Shown here: positions 48,736 through 58,823 of the stretch, in pieces
Layout: the number at the start of each line of letters is the position of its first letter
Numbering within the stretch: the stretch's first letter is position 1
Origin: Balanoglossus misakiensis
Lineage: Eukaryota > Hemichordata
NCBI GenBank assembly: GCA_040954595.2
Contig: CM082583.2
Coordinates: 2,666,001-2,730,000 of the forward strand
Length of the DNA stretch: 64,000 nt
Reading direction: 5' to 3'
Position numbers and translations under genes: made by a program
The notes under the pieces: model-generated
Database searches by the model: none
What the model was told of the DNA's origin: nothing
What the model saw: only the letters and a program-made list of their open reading frames with translations

Positions 48736-48817
48736 GTTTCCAGCCAATCTGATTAAAATCAGATGTAGGGAACGGCGACGTTCCCTACATCTGATTTTAA
48801 TCAGATTGGTTTCCAGC
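48736..48817. mobile_element. 64-bp palindromic element with perfect 9-bp TSD
   Basis: Element 48745-48808 consists of two 30-bp perfect inverted arms, CAATCTGATTAAAATCAGAT followed by GTAGGGAACG, around a 4-nt loop GCGA. GTTTCCAGC is present immediately on both sides (48736-48744 and 48809-48817), a perfect 9-bp target-site duplication. Its ends equal the TIR of the 2272-bp element at 45129-47400, and similarity to that element's left end continues inward (GTATGAAACGACGAC there, GTAGGGAACGGCGAC here). It is thus a minimal derivative mobilised, presumably, by the same transposase. Confidence 0.88.
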
Positions 48818-49083
48818 TACCTTTTCATTACATTTAAATTAGGCTAATTTAAATGTTTCAAACGAAAGCATATTTTGGTGGGCAACCAATCACAGCCCCG
48901 GTACTTTCCAACGGACAGCTGAAGGTTCAAAGAAGAAAAGTGCAGCCCTCGTTTTCTGAAAATATTTCTTCTATCGTTTTACAGCATGGCATAAAGTTTA
49001 CTGGTATTTGATTTATAATACAATGAAACTGACACGAATGTTTGGCTCGACAAAGAAACACAACACCAAGAATATTGGTTGAA
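48818..49083. other. Short spacer before the TRIM relic
   Basis: Contains an imperfect palindrome around 48831-48856 (ACATTTAAATTAGG / CTAATTTAAATGT). No gene. Confidence 0.5.
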
Positions 49084-50570
49084 TTATTCTGTTACGTCAT
49101 TGGCCCAACGAAGAAACACAGAAGTCAATCGATAATACTTCATCACTCTCTGATTACCCCAATCACACACATACACTTTGCCATCATAGACCCTCCCATT
49201 GACAGGATGTATACCAATTCCCTGCGGGGATTGAATCACACCTTTGCCGAAACAACGCATCACTCTACCATTCTCATCATGCACGATTACTTGCTTACCA
49301 CTGCCATCAGTAGTTAAGACACTTCCATCCTCTGATGCAGCAGAAAACACTGGACTAACTTTGGTTGAAATATTACTGAACGTGGTTGTACATCTATGTT
49401 GGCCATATTGGGTGAATGTCTGTAATCTATTATTACTATACTCACACACCCGAACATTGCCATTCCTGGTTGCCATGACTTCCCATGAATTACTCAACTG
49501 CCCTACTCCCGACCCTTTCTGACCAAATTTACAAATCAAACCTTTCTGTGGAATAACACTGATTGTAACTGGTGACCTTTTGACTGGTTTCTTGGATACC
49601 GACACTGAGACTTCATAATTTCATGTCTTTTTGGCACGGGTTTTCAAACTCCATGTTCCAGTACCATTATTTGTTATTTCTATGTCTTCTTAACTGTCGT
49701 CTGGTTTCTTCAAGACTGCCTCGACTTTTACTTCTTCGTGCGCTGTTTTTCTCTTCTTGACCTCTGTTGCTAGGGTGATGGTGATATCTTCATCAACTCT
49801 TGCAAATTCGGAAACATCATCGAGACTGCAGTTATCAGCTGTTACAGGATTTGATGTGGATATTACACCCATCTGTCTGATAACAGCTGTCGAGAGATTC
49901 GGCCGTCTCCGTGACTACGGCTTTGCTGTGGCTGGCTTCGTCTTTTTTCATTTTCACTTTGTCGATTACTTCTGTCAGATCTTTGCAGTATTCAGTGGCT
50001 GCGCCTTTCAAGTATCTGTATTTATGCTCGGGACTGGGATGATCTATAGCCGTGCATTTGAGACATAGCTTTGCCGCACGTGTCGCAGTAGAATTCGACT
50101 TCGTTGTTAGGGTGAGCAGAACAGTAGATCGGTGGCTGAACTGAAGCGAGGTCAGCGGACTTTGCGAACTCTTCCAAGGTCATCAGACGGTGTGATTTTG
50201 TCACCTTAAATCGTGAATGCACAACAACACATTTACTGCACAATTCAACGTCACACTCGATGCAATGATTTGTAATCACATTCTGATCACAGCTCTCGCA
50301 TTTTCTAGACCTGTTGGTTCCCTCTTCGCGTTTTCCAAACAGTTCCACCAATTTGTTGATGAATGCATTGCCACCGATACCTGCCACGCCACTATCGGAA
50401 AGTTGGTTTGAACGCCGACATATATATATTGGACAGGCTATGACGCTACTTTTCTCTGCCAGACACGGCTCGCAGAAGCTGTGCAGACACGGTAGCTGTT
50501 TAGCATTCTCCACGAAGTCTGGTGTATATAATAATAATGTTGTATTGTCTTTTAGGCCACCGGCCAATAT
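49084..50570 (-). pseudogene. TRIM-NHL (RING, B-box, NHL) gene relic
   Basis: From 5' to 3' on the minus strand: a partial RING (AKQLPCLHSFCEPCL... CPIYICRRSNQLSD), a first B-box (KCESCDQNV...CIECDVELCSKC), a second B-box (YCSAHPNNEVEFYCDTCGKAM), coiled-coil-like sequence, a linker, and NHL repeats (KGLICKFGQKGSGVGQL, RNGNVRVCEYSNNRLQTF, SPQGIGIHPVNGRVYDGKVY, CDWGNQRVMKY). TRIM-NHL proteins are E3 ubiquitin ligases and RNA or signalling regulators. This copy is broken: a two-base loss in the second B-box (near 50069) shifts the frame, another shift occurs near 49872, a stop separates linker and NHL near 49690, the RING lacks its first half, and the NHL propeller stops after about half its blades. 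Confidence 0.82.
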
Positions 50571-50599
50571 GACAACTGCATGGTAAGATATATTACAAA

Positions 50600-51363
50600 A
50601 CGAAATACAGCAACAACAAAAAAGAAACATTAGGTCAAAACCAAGGAAATCATTATAGATTTTAGAAGAGTACACTTTACCCATACGCCGATTACCATAA
50701 ATGGGAGTGCAGTTGAAATCGTCACTGTTTTTAAGTTTCTTGGTGTTTACCTTTCAAATCGCTTGTCATGGCAGGAAAATATAGATCATCTGGTAAAGAA
50801 AGCACAGCAACGTCTCTACTTTCTCAGACGTTTAAAGAAATTTGGTATGAATAGTTCTATTCTGGTAAATTTCTATCGTACTGTAATAGAAAGTATTTTA
50901 ACATATGGCATCCTTATCTGGTTTAATAACATCACTAAGGACGAATTGAATGCTCTTGAACGGGTTATACGGGTAGCACAAACAATCATTGGGGTAAAAT
51001 TGCCATCTCTACAATCAATCTATTATTCAAGATCTATTCGCAAAGCTAAGGCTATAATTAATGACTCGAGCCATCCTGCTTACAATCTTTTTACGCTGCT
51101 ACCCTCTGGAAGGCGTTATCGCTGTATGAAAACGAGAACAGCTCGTTTTAACAATAGTTTTTATCCATCGGCAGTACGTATTTTAAACCAATCTTAATTT
51201 TGAGTGCCATTGTTTCAAGTATTTCCTTTCATTCTTTTATCAGGGTTTTATTAACTTTTTTAATATGTATAATTTTAACTTGTATGTCCTGTTCTTCTTG
51301 TCTTTTACGAGCGCATGTGGAAAGGCAATTTCCAATGCTCTGTATGCATATGGCAATAAATTA

Positions 51364-51394
<31 letters not shown>

Positions 51395-51395
51395 T
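50600..51395 (+). mobile_element. 5'-truncated non-LTR retrotransposon, CR1/L2-like
   Basis: Only the C-terminal part of ORF2 remains, open from about 50628 to 51197: KTKEIIIDFRR, FKFLGVYLSNRLSWQENI, KKAQQRLYFLRRLKKFG, FYRTVIESILTYGILIWF, SSHPAYNLFTLLPSGRRYR and FNNSFYPSAVRILN, a strongly conserved LINE C-terminal pattern. A roughly 160-bp 3' tail with AATAAA (about 51355) ends in (ATT)n, 51362-51393. The intact reading frame suggests a fairly young insertion. It abuts the truncated RING of the TRIM relic on its left and the minus-strand LINE on its right. Confidence 0.85.
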
Positions 51396-51403
51396 TCGAG
51401 CTT

Positions 51404-53210
51404 TCATGAAAAATATTCTTTTCTGAAACTCATGGCTTTATGTACAAATTTGCCAAGATTTCTTAACACTGTTGGCGACTTCGACCTCATCAGTGTTAAA
51501 AATTTCTCTTCATAAAGAGACTCAGAGTTGTCATGTGGTAATAAATATCTTAAGCTTTGATACAATGGGCATAAAAATATTACATGAAATTCATCCTCCA
51601 CACCTCCTGTACATATTTCACAGATTCTGTCTTCAAAGTCAATGTTGGCATAGCTGCCTTCCTGGACTCTTAAACCAAGACATGAACATCTCAATCGAGC
51701 TAGTGCATGTCTATATTTTCACAAAGATATTTTTCTGGTTCAAGCATGCTTTTAAAATTACGATATGTACGAAGCCTGTCTTTTGTACATACTTCACTGT
51801 ACCACTCTTGTTTGTAAACATCGGAAAGTCGTTGTTTAAACTCACTTATAAAAGATGAAATATCTCCCACCCCTTGTGATAACCAGACAATGCCAAACCC
51901 ATATGAATAAAGAATATGCTACCTCTGTAGCCCATGATGCGTGTCCATTTTCATCCATTGTAAACGACAATTTGTACGCATGCGCAGCCATCCTGTCATC
52001 TGTGAGTTCAGTGAGACGCAACCAATATTTAATACACTTTATGACTGAATTTAAATAAAGTGGATATCTACCACACTCGCCATATACTGCTTCGTTTGTA
52101 GTGCTCTGACACAGAAAGTGCATGCAAAACCTTAAATGGACTCTTTCTATCTCCATATGTTTTTTGTATCCCCAAATATCAGCTCCATACAATAAAATTG
52201 GCAGTATCAGTGTATCAAAAAGTTTAAAATATACATCCCTTTTTATCGTACCAGCTTTACGTTCAAATTTAAAAATTAAAAACATAGCTTTCCGTGCTTG
52301 AGCAGCCAGATTACATACAGCTTTGCCCCACGTGTTTCTACAGGATAACAATAATCCAAGATACTTATATGAAGTCACAACCTCTAGAGTCTTTCCATTC
52401 ATTTTCCACACTTCACTTTTTACATTATGCCCCCCTTTACGGAATACTACGATCTTGGTTTTGTCTATGTTAACTTGAAGTTTCCATATGTTGCAAAAAT
52501 CGCTGAGTATGTTAATTAACCTTTGTAACCCTATTACAGAGTCTGCAAATATAACAATATCGTCGGCATAAAGTAAAAGAAAATAAATTATACATTTGTT
52601 GCGTAAGTTGGATGCCTTTGGCACCTGTGGAAATAATCATGTGATACAACTCATCAATGAAGAGGGAGAACAACACTGGGCTTAATACACTTCCTTGCCT
52701 TACACCTCTGTTACAGTTAAAATATTCTGAAACACCCCCATCTAGACGAACACAAGATTTCACATCACTATACATAGATTTCACAATGTTATACATCTTG
52801 CCAGATAAGCCAATCGACTGCAGTTTGAAAAAAAGACATCTGTGATCCACAGAATCAAATGCTTTGGCAAAATCTACAAAATTTCCCCTTCCTTCGTCTG
52901 ATGTAATTTTGTATGATGGCATGCAAAGTAAATATATTATCCATTGTTGAAAACCCTTTACGAAATCCCGCTTGTGCATTACAAATAGCATTGGTATTTT
53001 CAGCCCATCTGTACAACCTTTCATTTAAAATACCACAAAATATTTTACCGAATACATCCAAAACTTTAAGCGTTATTCCCTTGTAATTATTTGGATCTGT
53101 TCTAGATCCCTTTTTGTACAATAATATTATAATTCCCCGTGACCACCCTGCTGGGAAGTTACCCGTATCAAAGATTTGGAAATTCTTTGTCCTCTGGTGA
53201 TAAAATAAAC
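51404..53210 (-). mobile_element. Decayed non-LTR retrotransposon, reverse transcriptase and C-terminus
   Basis: Minus-strand fragments in order: GNFPAGWSRGIIILLYKKGS and PNNYKGITL (RT start), AGFRKGFSTMDNIFTLH, FVDFAKAFDSVDH, NRGVRQGSVLSPVLFSLFIDEL, LLYADDIVIFAD (catalytic YADD), MNGKTLEVVTSYKYLGLLL, PILLYGADIWG, and a C-terminal zinc-ribbon-like RICEICTGGVEDEFHVIFLCPLY. At least three frame changes (near 52860, 52600 and 51800) break it, and the endonuclease and ORF1 are missing. A different family from the plus-strand LINE beside it. Confidence 0.83.
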
Positions 53211-53925
53211 GTCTTTGTAGCAAAAAGAAACGACTGTACTGCATACCGCAATCGTAAATTTTGCAACAATTTACCACAGCGTCACAATTTAGTAGACAAA
53301 GAGGCGCCTGCCATCCCAATTGTGCAGTTGAAGTAGTGCGTGTTGAGAGAGACGTGCTCTACGAAGCTCGTAGTTACCTTCTGACCGGGACATTTGCGCG
53401 TGAACGGACTGGGTTCCCCCCGATGGGTTCTTGCCGATTGCCGCACGCCGGTGGGTATGAAAGTGTGAGACGTCGATCCACCGGCCGGCTGAACCACTCC
53501 AAACATGACCAGCTCCACGCCACTTTGTCTTTGAGCTGCACCGCAGTCGGATATCCCACCCCGGCTGCCGGACAGCATATGAAGGTGTCTGAGGCCTTTT
53601 CTAGTCAAAGTGTACACGTTTAAAACTTTGGGGTTTTCGGAATGGAAATAGCGGAACAAGAACATGGATATATACTAATCAGGAACGCCAAACATACACG
53701 TTGAAAAAGCCAGATTTGAAAAAAAATCCGCTGGGCGCGATGACGCGCCGACCTTATTTTTCAAACAATGTAACCTGTCACGCTGAGTTCATATATTTTG
53801 CTGCAACAAACAAGTTCATGCGTAGGTCGAGAAAGTTCTCAAGCGGCCGGGTGATCGCGGCAAGGTTAACGGCGGCCTCGCACGCCCGAATTTGCCACAA
53901 AACTATCAGTCCATACAGCAATGCG
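53211..53925. other. GC-richer spacer, unassigned
   Basis: Between about 53340 and 53600 the sequence is markedly richer in G and C, with long frames open on both strands (53261-53623 plus, 53282-53665 minus). Neither gives a recognisable domain. Could be an exon of an unknown gene or a relic; no call is made. Confidence 0.3.
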
Positions 53926-54044
53926 GAAGTTGTGTGTGGTTGAGCGTTGATTCATATACATATGTAGAATGACATAAACAGTGTCTTGTATCAAACATAA
54001 TTAATTGGAAAAGGGGCAGCGAGAGAGAGACTTTGTCCCTTTAA
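53926..54044 (+). mobile_element. Foldback MITE family C, single arm
   Basis: Right half only: TTGTGTGTGGTTGAGCGTTG, GTGTCTTGTATCAAACATAA, then CTTTGTCCCTTTAA with TTAA at 54041-54044. Matches the right arms at 31285-31438 and 55080-55199. Confidence 0.8.
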
Positions 54045-54821
54045 ATCTAGATTACAGTGTTTTGTACAGTCCTGGTGAGAAAAAAATTGATATATACTAG
54101 ATTGGGTTTGTTACTTTGTTCTTAAGAGTTACCATGTCAGTTTGAAACATTTAAACATCATTAGCTGTAACTTTTCAGTATGTTTTCAGTATTTTTTTGC
54201 TTTCTGTATCTTCTGCATTTTCTTGTTCAAAAATCAGAGAAGATTCACATATTAGACTAGAGCATTTAAATTTATATCTGTATTATGAATTTTAAAAATA
54301 TATAGTTTACACACAATGTCCAATGCTGTCCAACTTTGAACCATAGATGAAGTGGCAAACCTGTATGATATGATTAATTTATTCAAATTATATTTTAATT
54401 TTTGTGTATACTTTCATTTTCAAATTTCTTATAGCTAATTTTATACAGACTTCTACATAAGAGGAACATTTACAGTATGCTTGATTTGTTAATTCAGATT
54501 TAAATTCTAAAGCAAGTCAAGGAGTAATACCACATTTCTTACCAGTACACCTAAAACACACATTAATTTGCAATTTGTGGTTTGAAATAGGTTGTAAGAA
54601 ACCCCAAAAGTGATAACAAACACAACTGACTAGAACTAGAAGTAGTAACTTATGGAATAAGTTGGAATGGTTGCTTGAGTATAGGCATTTAATAGTCTGC
54701 TATTAAAGTTGTACTGTCATCTGATCTAGGTATTCAATATAAAATAGGAATATATTTCTCAACGCTGCTACTGTCGTCTGTGGGAAATTGATTACTGGTC
54801 TTGTGCCACCTGTGGCAAATC
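54045..54821. other. Non-coding stretch, probably intronic to the glycosyltransferase gene
   Basis: No exon recognised on either strand. If the donor at 55218-55223 is used, this lies in the following intron of the minus-strand gene. Confidence 0.5.
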
Positions 54822-55199
54822 TTAAAGGGACAAAGTCACTCTCTCTCTCTCTCTCTCTATGCCCTTAATTCCATGAATTGTGTTTGATGCAAGACACTGT
54901 TTATGTTAATGTACATGTAGTGTATATGAAGTGAATGAATGTTCAACCACACACTACCGGTACATCCATCCCGCTTGTATGATATGACAGTAAAAACTTG
55001 CCTAAAATGAATAAATGGTAGAGACCAATTATTCATTTTGGCGAGTTTTTTCACTCTCGTGTCTACAAGCAGACTGGATGTTGTGTGTGGTTGAACGCTG
55101 GTTCACTATACATCCACATGTACATTTATATAAACGGTGTCTTGTATTAAACATAATTAATGGTAAAAGGGCAGCGAGAGAGAGACTTTGTCCCTTTAA
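54822..55199. mobile_element. Foldback MITE family C, full copy
   Basis: 378 bp from TTAAAGGGACAAAG to CTTTGTCCCTTTAA, with a (CT)n expansion near the left end and internal inverted halves meeting around AAAATGAATAAATGG. TTAA at both edges. Its right edge is 18 bp from the GTAAGT donor of the glycosyltransferase exon. Confidence 0.85.
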
Positions 55200-55217
55200 T
55201 AGCCAGAATAAGAGCTC

Positions 55218-55223
55218 ACTTAC
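55218..55223 (-). other. Splice donor ending the glycosyltransferase exon
   Basis: ACAT followed by GTAAGTGAG on the minus strand, a near-ideal 5' splice site, in phase 1 of the reading frame. It implies the protein does not end at the TGA six bases further on. Confidence 0.7.
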
Positions 55224-56461
55224 ATGTATAGAGGCACTCTGCTTTGAATGCTTCGTGTGTGTCACGAACAGCCTGGCATTCTTGGAGACGTTCCTTCATC
55301 TTCTTTGCCCTCTCGAAGGCTACGTCATATTCGTTCAGAACTTGGCTGATACGGGTGGACCATTCACGGATATCTTTATCGCGTTCCGCGTCGTTCACGC
55401 CGACGTCGACGGTGACCGCTTTCGCCATATCCGGTTCAATATAATGGGTGAGAAACGTGGCTAAGCCCGAGTTCTTCATCACAAGGACAGGGATTCCAGC
55501 TGCGATGGCCTCTAAGCCAACCATACCAAACGACTCACTGCGAGATGGCATCAAGCATAGGTGACTCTGCTGGATATCATCTCTAATCTCATCCTGAGAT
55601 CCATAAGGATACTGATTGATTCGCAGATGACCGGACTCGACATGGTCTTCTAAGTATCTCTTTGTCTTCTGTTCTTCCCCTTCTGGAATACCCCTGATGG
55701 TCCAAACTGGGGGGTCTTGTGATGGGTGGGTTCTCATCCTGTCCGATACGGTTCGACTCAATGCACTTGCCACCAGATTAAAGCCTTTGAGGTTGGCAAC
55801 ACCATTGACTCTGCCAAAGGTCAGGATCTGGACCTTGCGTGTTTCACTGGGCTTCTTCATCTCGATTTGGAAGAACTTGTCATCTGGCATTGATAGAAAC
55901 AGCCTGTGTTTGTTCGTGCCTGATGAGTACTTCCGGTATTTGTTATCAAAGTGGCGGTATATGCGCGGGCCGACTGAGAAGACTACGTTGGCCTGGGCAG
56001 CTTCTTCACAGAGAGCCTTCTCTTTCTCCTCAACCTTCTTTTCGGTCCACGATTCCTTGTGTACCTCAATATCTTCTGGTATGACGTGGTTGAACAGGAT
56101 CACTTTCTTCGCTGGAAACAATTTCTGGTGGATGTCAAGTGCACCAGGAGAGGTGATCGGCATGTGACCTATGATGACATCAACATCAAGTTTTTCGATG
56201 CCTGGAAAATGATCCTTGTGATTCGCGTTTAACCACTTCATATTTGGTATCTTTTCATCACCATATGGCCTTCCAACCTGCAGGCTTACACCATTATCAG
56301 AGGCATCTTCCTTATCTTCTTGTGTTGCTTCAAGAGCTGTTGCAAAGACCTCCTTCCCGGTTTCCGCAGCCAATGAGGCGACGTGTCTGTTAACGGTAGA
56401 AAGTCCACCTTTCTGCGTACCCCACTCATCACCAATCACCAGTATTCCAGAACCCGCCATT
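55224..56461 (-). CDS. GT4-type glycosyltransferase domain exon (partial gene)
   Basis: Encodes 412 residues from the ATG at 56460. The fold is GT-B, family GT4-like: an N-terminal ILVIGDEWG...KGGLSTVNRH loop, a nucleotide-sugar half with TFGRVNGVANLKGFN (residues 214-228), and the E-x7-E signature ESFGMVGLE (Glu309 and Glu317) followed by AIAAGIPVLV. Such enzymes transfer a sugar from a nucleotide donor with retention. There is no signal peptide or transmembrane segment, so a cytosolic enzyme is expected, unusual for animal GT4 proteins. A good acceptor (CTTTCTTTACCTGTACAG) ends one base before the ATG, and GTAAGT follows at 55223-55218, so a 5' exon and further 3' coding exons are likely. 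The in-frame TGA right after the donor is probably intronic. Acceptor and partner domains are unknown. Confidence 0.85.
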
Positions 56462-57060
56462 CTGTACAGGTAAAGAAAGTAAACATGTACGTGACATTGT
56501 GGATAATCCCTTGACATTTTTACACCTAGTAAGCCAAATTGCAAGTCTGTCTTTTTGTCTGTGCATCCATCATGCATACGTATACCACTTCGCGGATAGG
56601 GTATCTGCAATGCATGATGGTACAATTTGCATTCAACATAGCGTCTAGTACGTGGCTAACGCACGAGCCCTTGCCCATAAACAAACGTTAATGGTCAGGG
56701 CGTCATCCATTATTTCTACAACTAATCTTTGAAATTCAATGTTTTCCTACCAGTCGTATGATATGAGAGTGAAAACTCGCCCAAAACGAATAAATGCTAG
56801 AGACGGAAGTAACGCACAACTTTGCGCCTTGTTACAAAATTTCGTCAGCCGCTTTTTTTAGATATATCTCTCGTCACGCCAATCATAGTGGCGTGAACAA
56901 CGTGTTGTATCGTCTCTCCAGAAATTTCACCATTTTTACTTCTACAGACAGTATTTTATCACTAAATTTGTACCAACATCGGTATAACTATTTCAAGAAC
57001 CTTTCTAAGGTGACTTTTATGCAATTTTTTTTATTATATCGGACACTGGAAGACTTTATC
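56462..57060. other. Spacer between glycosyltransferase exon and LINE
   Basis: Contains the presumed end of an intron (minus strand) and a fragment of foldback MITE family C at about 56752-56803 (GTATGATATGAGAGTGAAAA, CGAATAAATG). Confidence 0.5.
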
Positions 57061-57098
57061 TGCGTGCGTTGACTCGGACTCGGTCTTGGTTGTCGATA

Positions 57099-58775
57099 AT
57101 GGCAGCAAGCTCCGTGAGTTCAGCCGACGTCTCGGAGATTGAAAATAATCTGAAACAAGCTTACATTGCAGACATCCTGGAACTAAATACGCACGAGCTG
57201 AAAAAGTTCTGCAAATGGCCATATGTCAAGAGAATGGAAAAAGAAATGCAAAGTCTACTGCCTGATCTCTCGCCCGACGAAATTAAATCCAAGTGCCATT
57301 ACATTGGGAATGCGCTCAATAACCGCGCGAAGAGTAGACTAAATATTCTTGAACATGAACTCTATCAACTTCAACGTTGCCTGCTTCAACTGATAACCGC
57401 AACAAAAAGACCTCAAAACCTGGGAAGCGCAAGGTGACCAACCAATCTGCTGCTTTATGCACTCCCAACTGCAAACGCGGACGAAAAAACGAAAATGAAA
57501 TGGTGAGATGCAGTCTGTGTTTTATTTGGTATCACTTAGAGTGCGTAAATACTACTGATGAGGAAACTCAAAGGTATTTCTGGCCCTGCCCTGATTGCCG
57601 ACTCCTGACAAATGTAGTAAAGGATGTAAAAAGTACTCTTGATCAAATGGTCAATGATCAGTCAAAAATTCGTGTCGAACTATCAGCACTCCAAGCGGTT
57701 AATGCAGACCTGATTTCCAACTTACGGTCAAAACTTCTGAGAATGAACATTTGCAAGCGAAATGTCGTGATTTGGAAAATGAATGTAAAGTACTGATGAA
57801 ACAACTTGAAGTTTTGCGCATGACTCAACATACGGTCAATGTAACTAATGATGCGACCCCTGACCAAGCTTTGCAACACACAAGTTGTGAATCTATGAAT
57901 GCAAACCAATCGCCTTCTACCCGGCCACTTGTACCAGGTCCATCACCAACTGACAAATCCAATGATCACCATAACAAAGGCAAGAAGATTCTGTTCATTG
58001 GGGACTCGCTATTACGCAATTTTTCGAGAAAATCCAGTGAACTTGTCGTAAAGACCCTGCCAGGTGCTACAATTTCACATCTGTCGCATTTTATCGCTAC
58101 TAAATATTCATGCGATAATCCTTTTAAGGAGATGATTCTTGAAATTGGCAGGAACGATTGCAGCTCCACCAACAAATCGAAGGAAGCAGTTCTAGACGAC
58201 TACAGCCAGCTACTTGAACAAGCAAAGAAGATGACCACAGGTAACATTACAGTTCTCAGTATCTGCCCTAGGATAGACCCGTCTGATCCTGACCTGCTAC
58301 CGAAAATTGACCAAATTAATCGCGAACTGGCAATTAAGTGCAGAGATGCTGAATCTCGTGCTGTATTTGTTGACAACGATGTACAATTTCGATTACGCGA
58401 TGGCTCTGTCGACTCATCATTACTCCTTCGTGACGGAGTACATTTAACCTTCACTGGCTGCGACAAACTACTTGAAAATGCAAAGCTTACTAACTACTGC
58501 TACACGAAAAGAAAGACGCCAGTCCAACGGCCAGTAATGATGTATGGCCGTCGCGAACTAGGAACATGAACTTTAATCCTTCTCGGTTTTCTGAGAACCG
58601 TGGTCGTCGAAGCCAGTTGCACCGCCGACCTGCTGTGAGCTGCTACTACTGTGGTGAAACTGGGCACATTCAAAGAGTATGCAGGCATGGTACAGCATTG
58701 CAGTGTTGGACATGTGGAGAGTGGGGACACAAGGCACAGCTCTGCAACTACACGTATTCTCGAGGACAACATTAG
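57099..58775 (+). mobile_element. CR1-like LINE, ORF1: PHD finger, SGNH esterase, zinc knuckles (broken)
   Basis: ATG at 57099. In order, with frame changes near 57400, 57730 and 58565: a helical N-terminus; a PHD-type finger (CTPNCKRG, MVRCSLCFIWYHLECV, WPCPDC, about 57465-57600); a coiled coil; an SGNH/GDSL hydrolase with GDSLLRNF (57999-58022), GRND (block III, about 58150) and DGVHLT (Asp-x-x-His, about 58432-58449); and two CCHC knuckles (CYYCGETGHIQRVC, CWTCGEWGHKAQLC). PHD and esterase domains are established features of ORF1 in CR1-clade retrotransposons. ORF1 proteins bind element RNA; the role of the esterase is not settled. The frameshifts show the copy is dead. Confidence 0.87.
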
Positions 58776-58823
58776 ATCGCCGGCGAGGAAGATAATGCCG
58801 CAAGCACTGTTTCTGATACTGAG

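Noticed and set aside
55216-55218. TGA as the true end of the glycosyltransferase protein
   Set aside because: It follows a near-ideal GTAAGT donor by a few bases and is more likely intronic, though only transcripts can decide.
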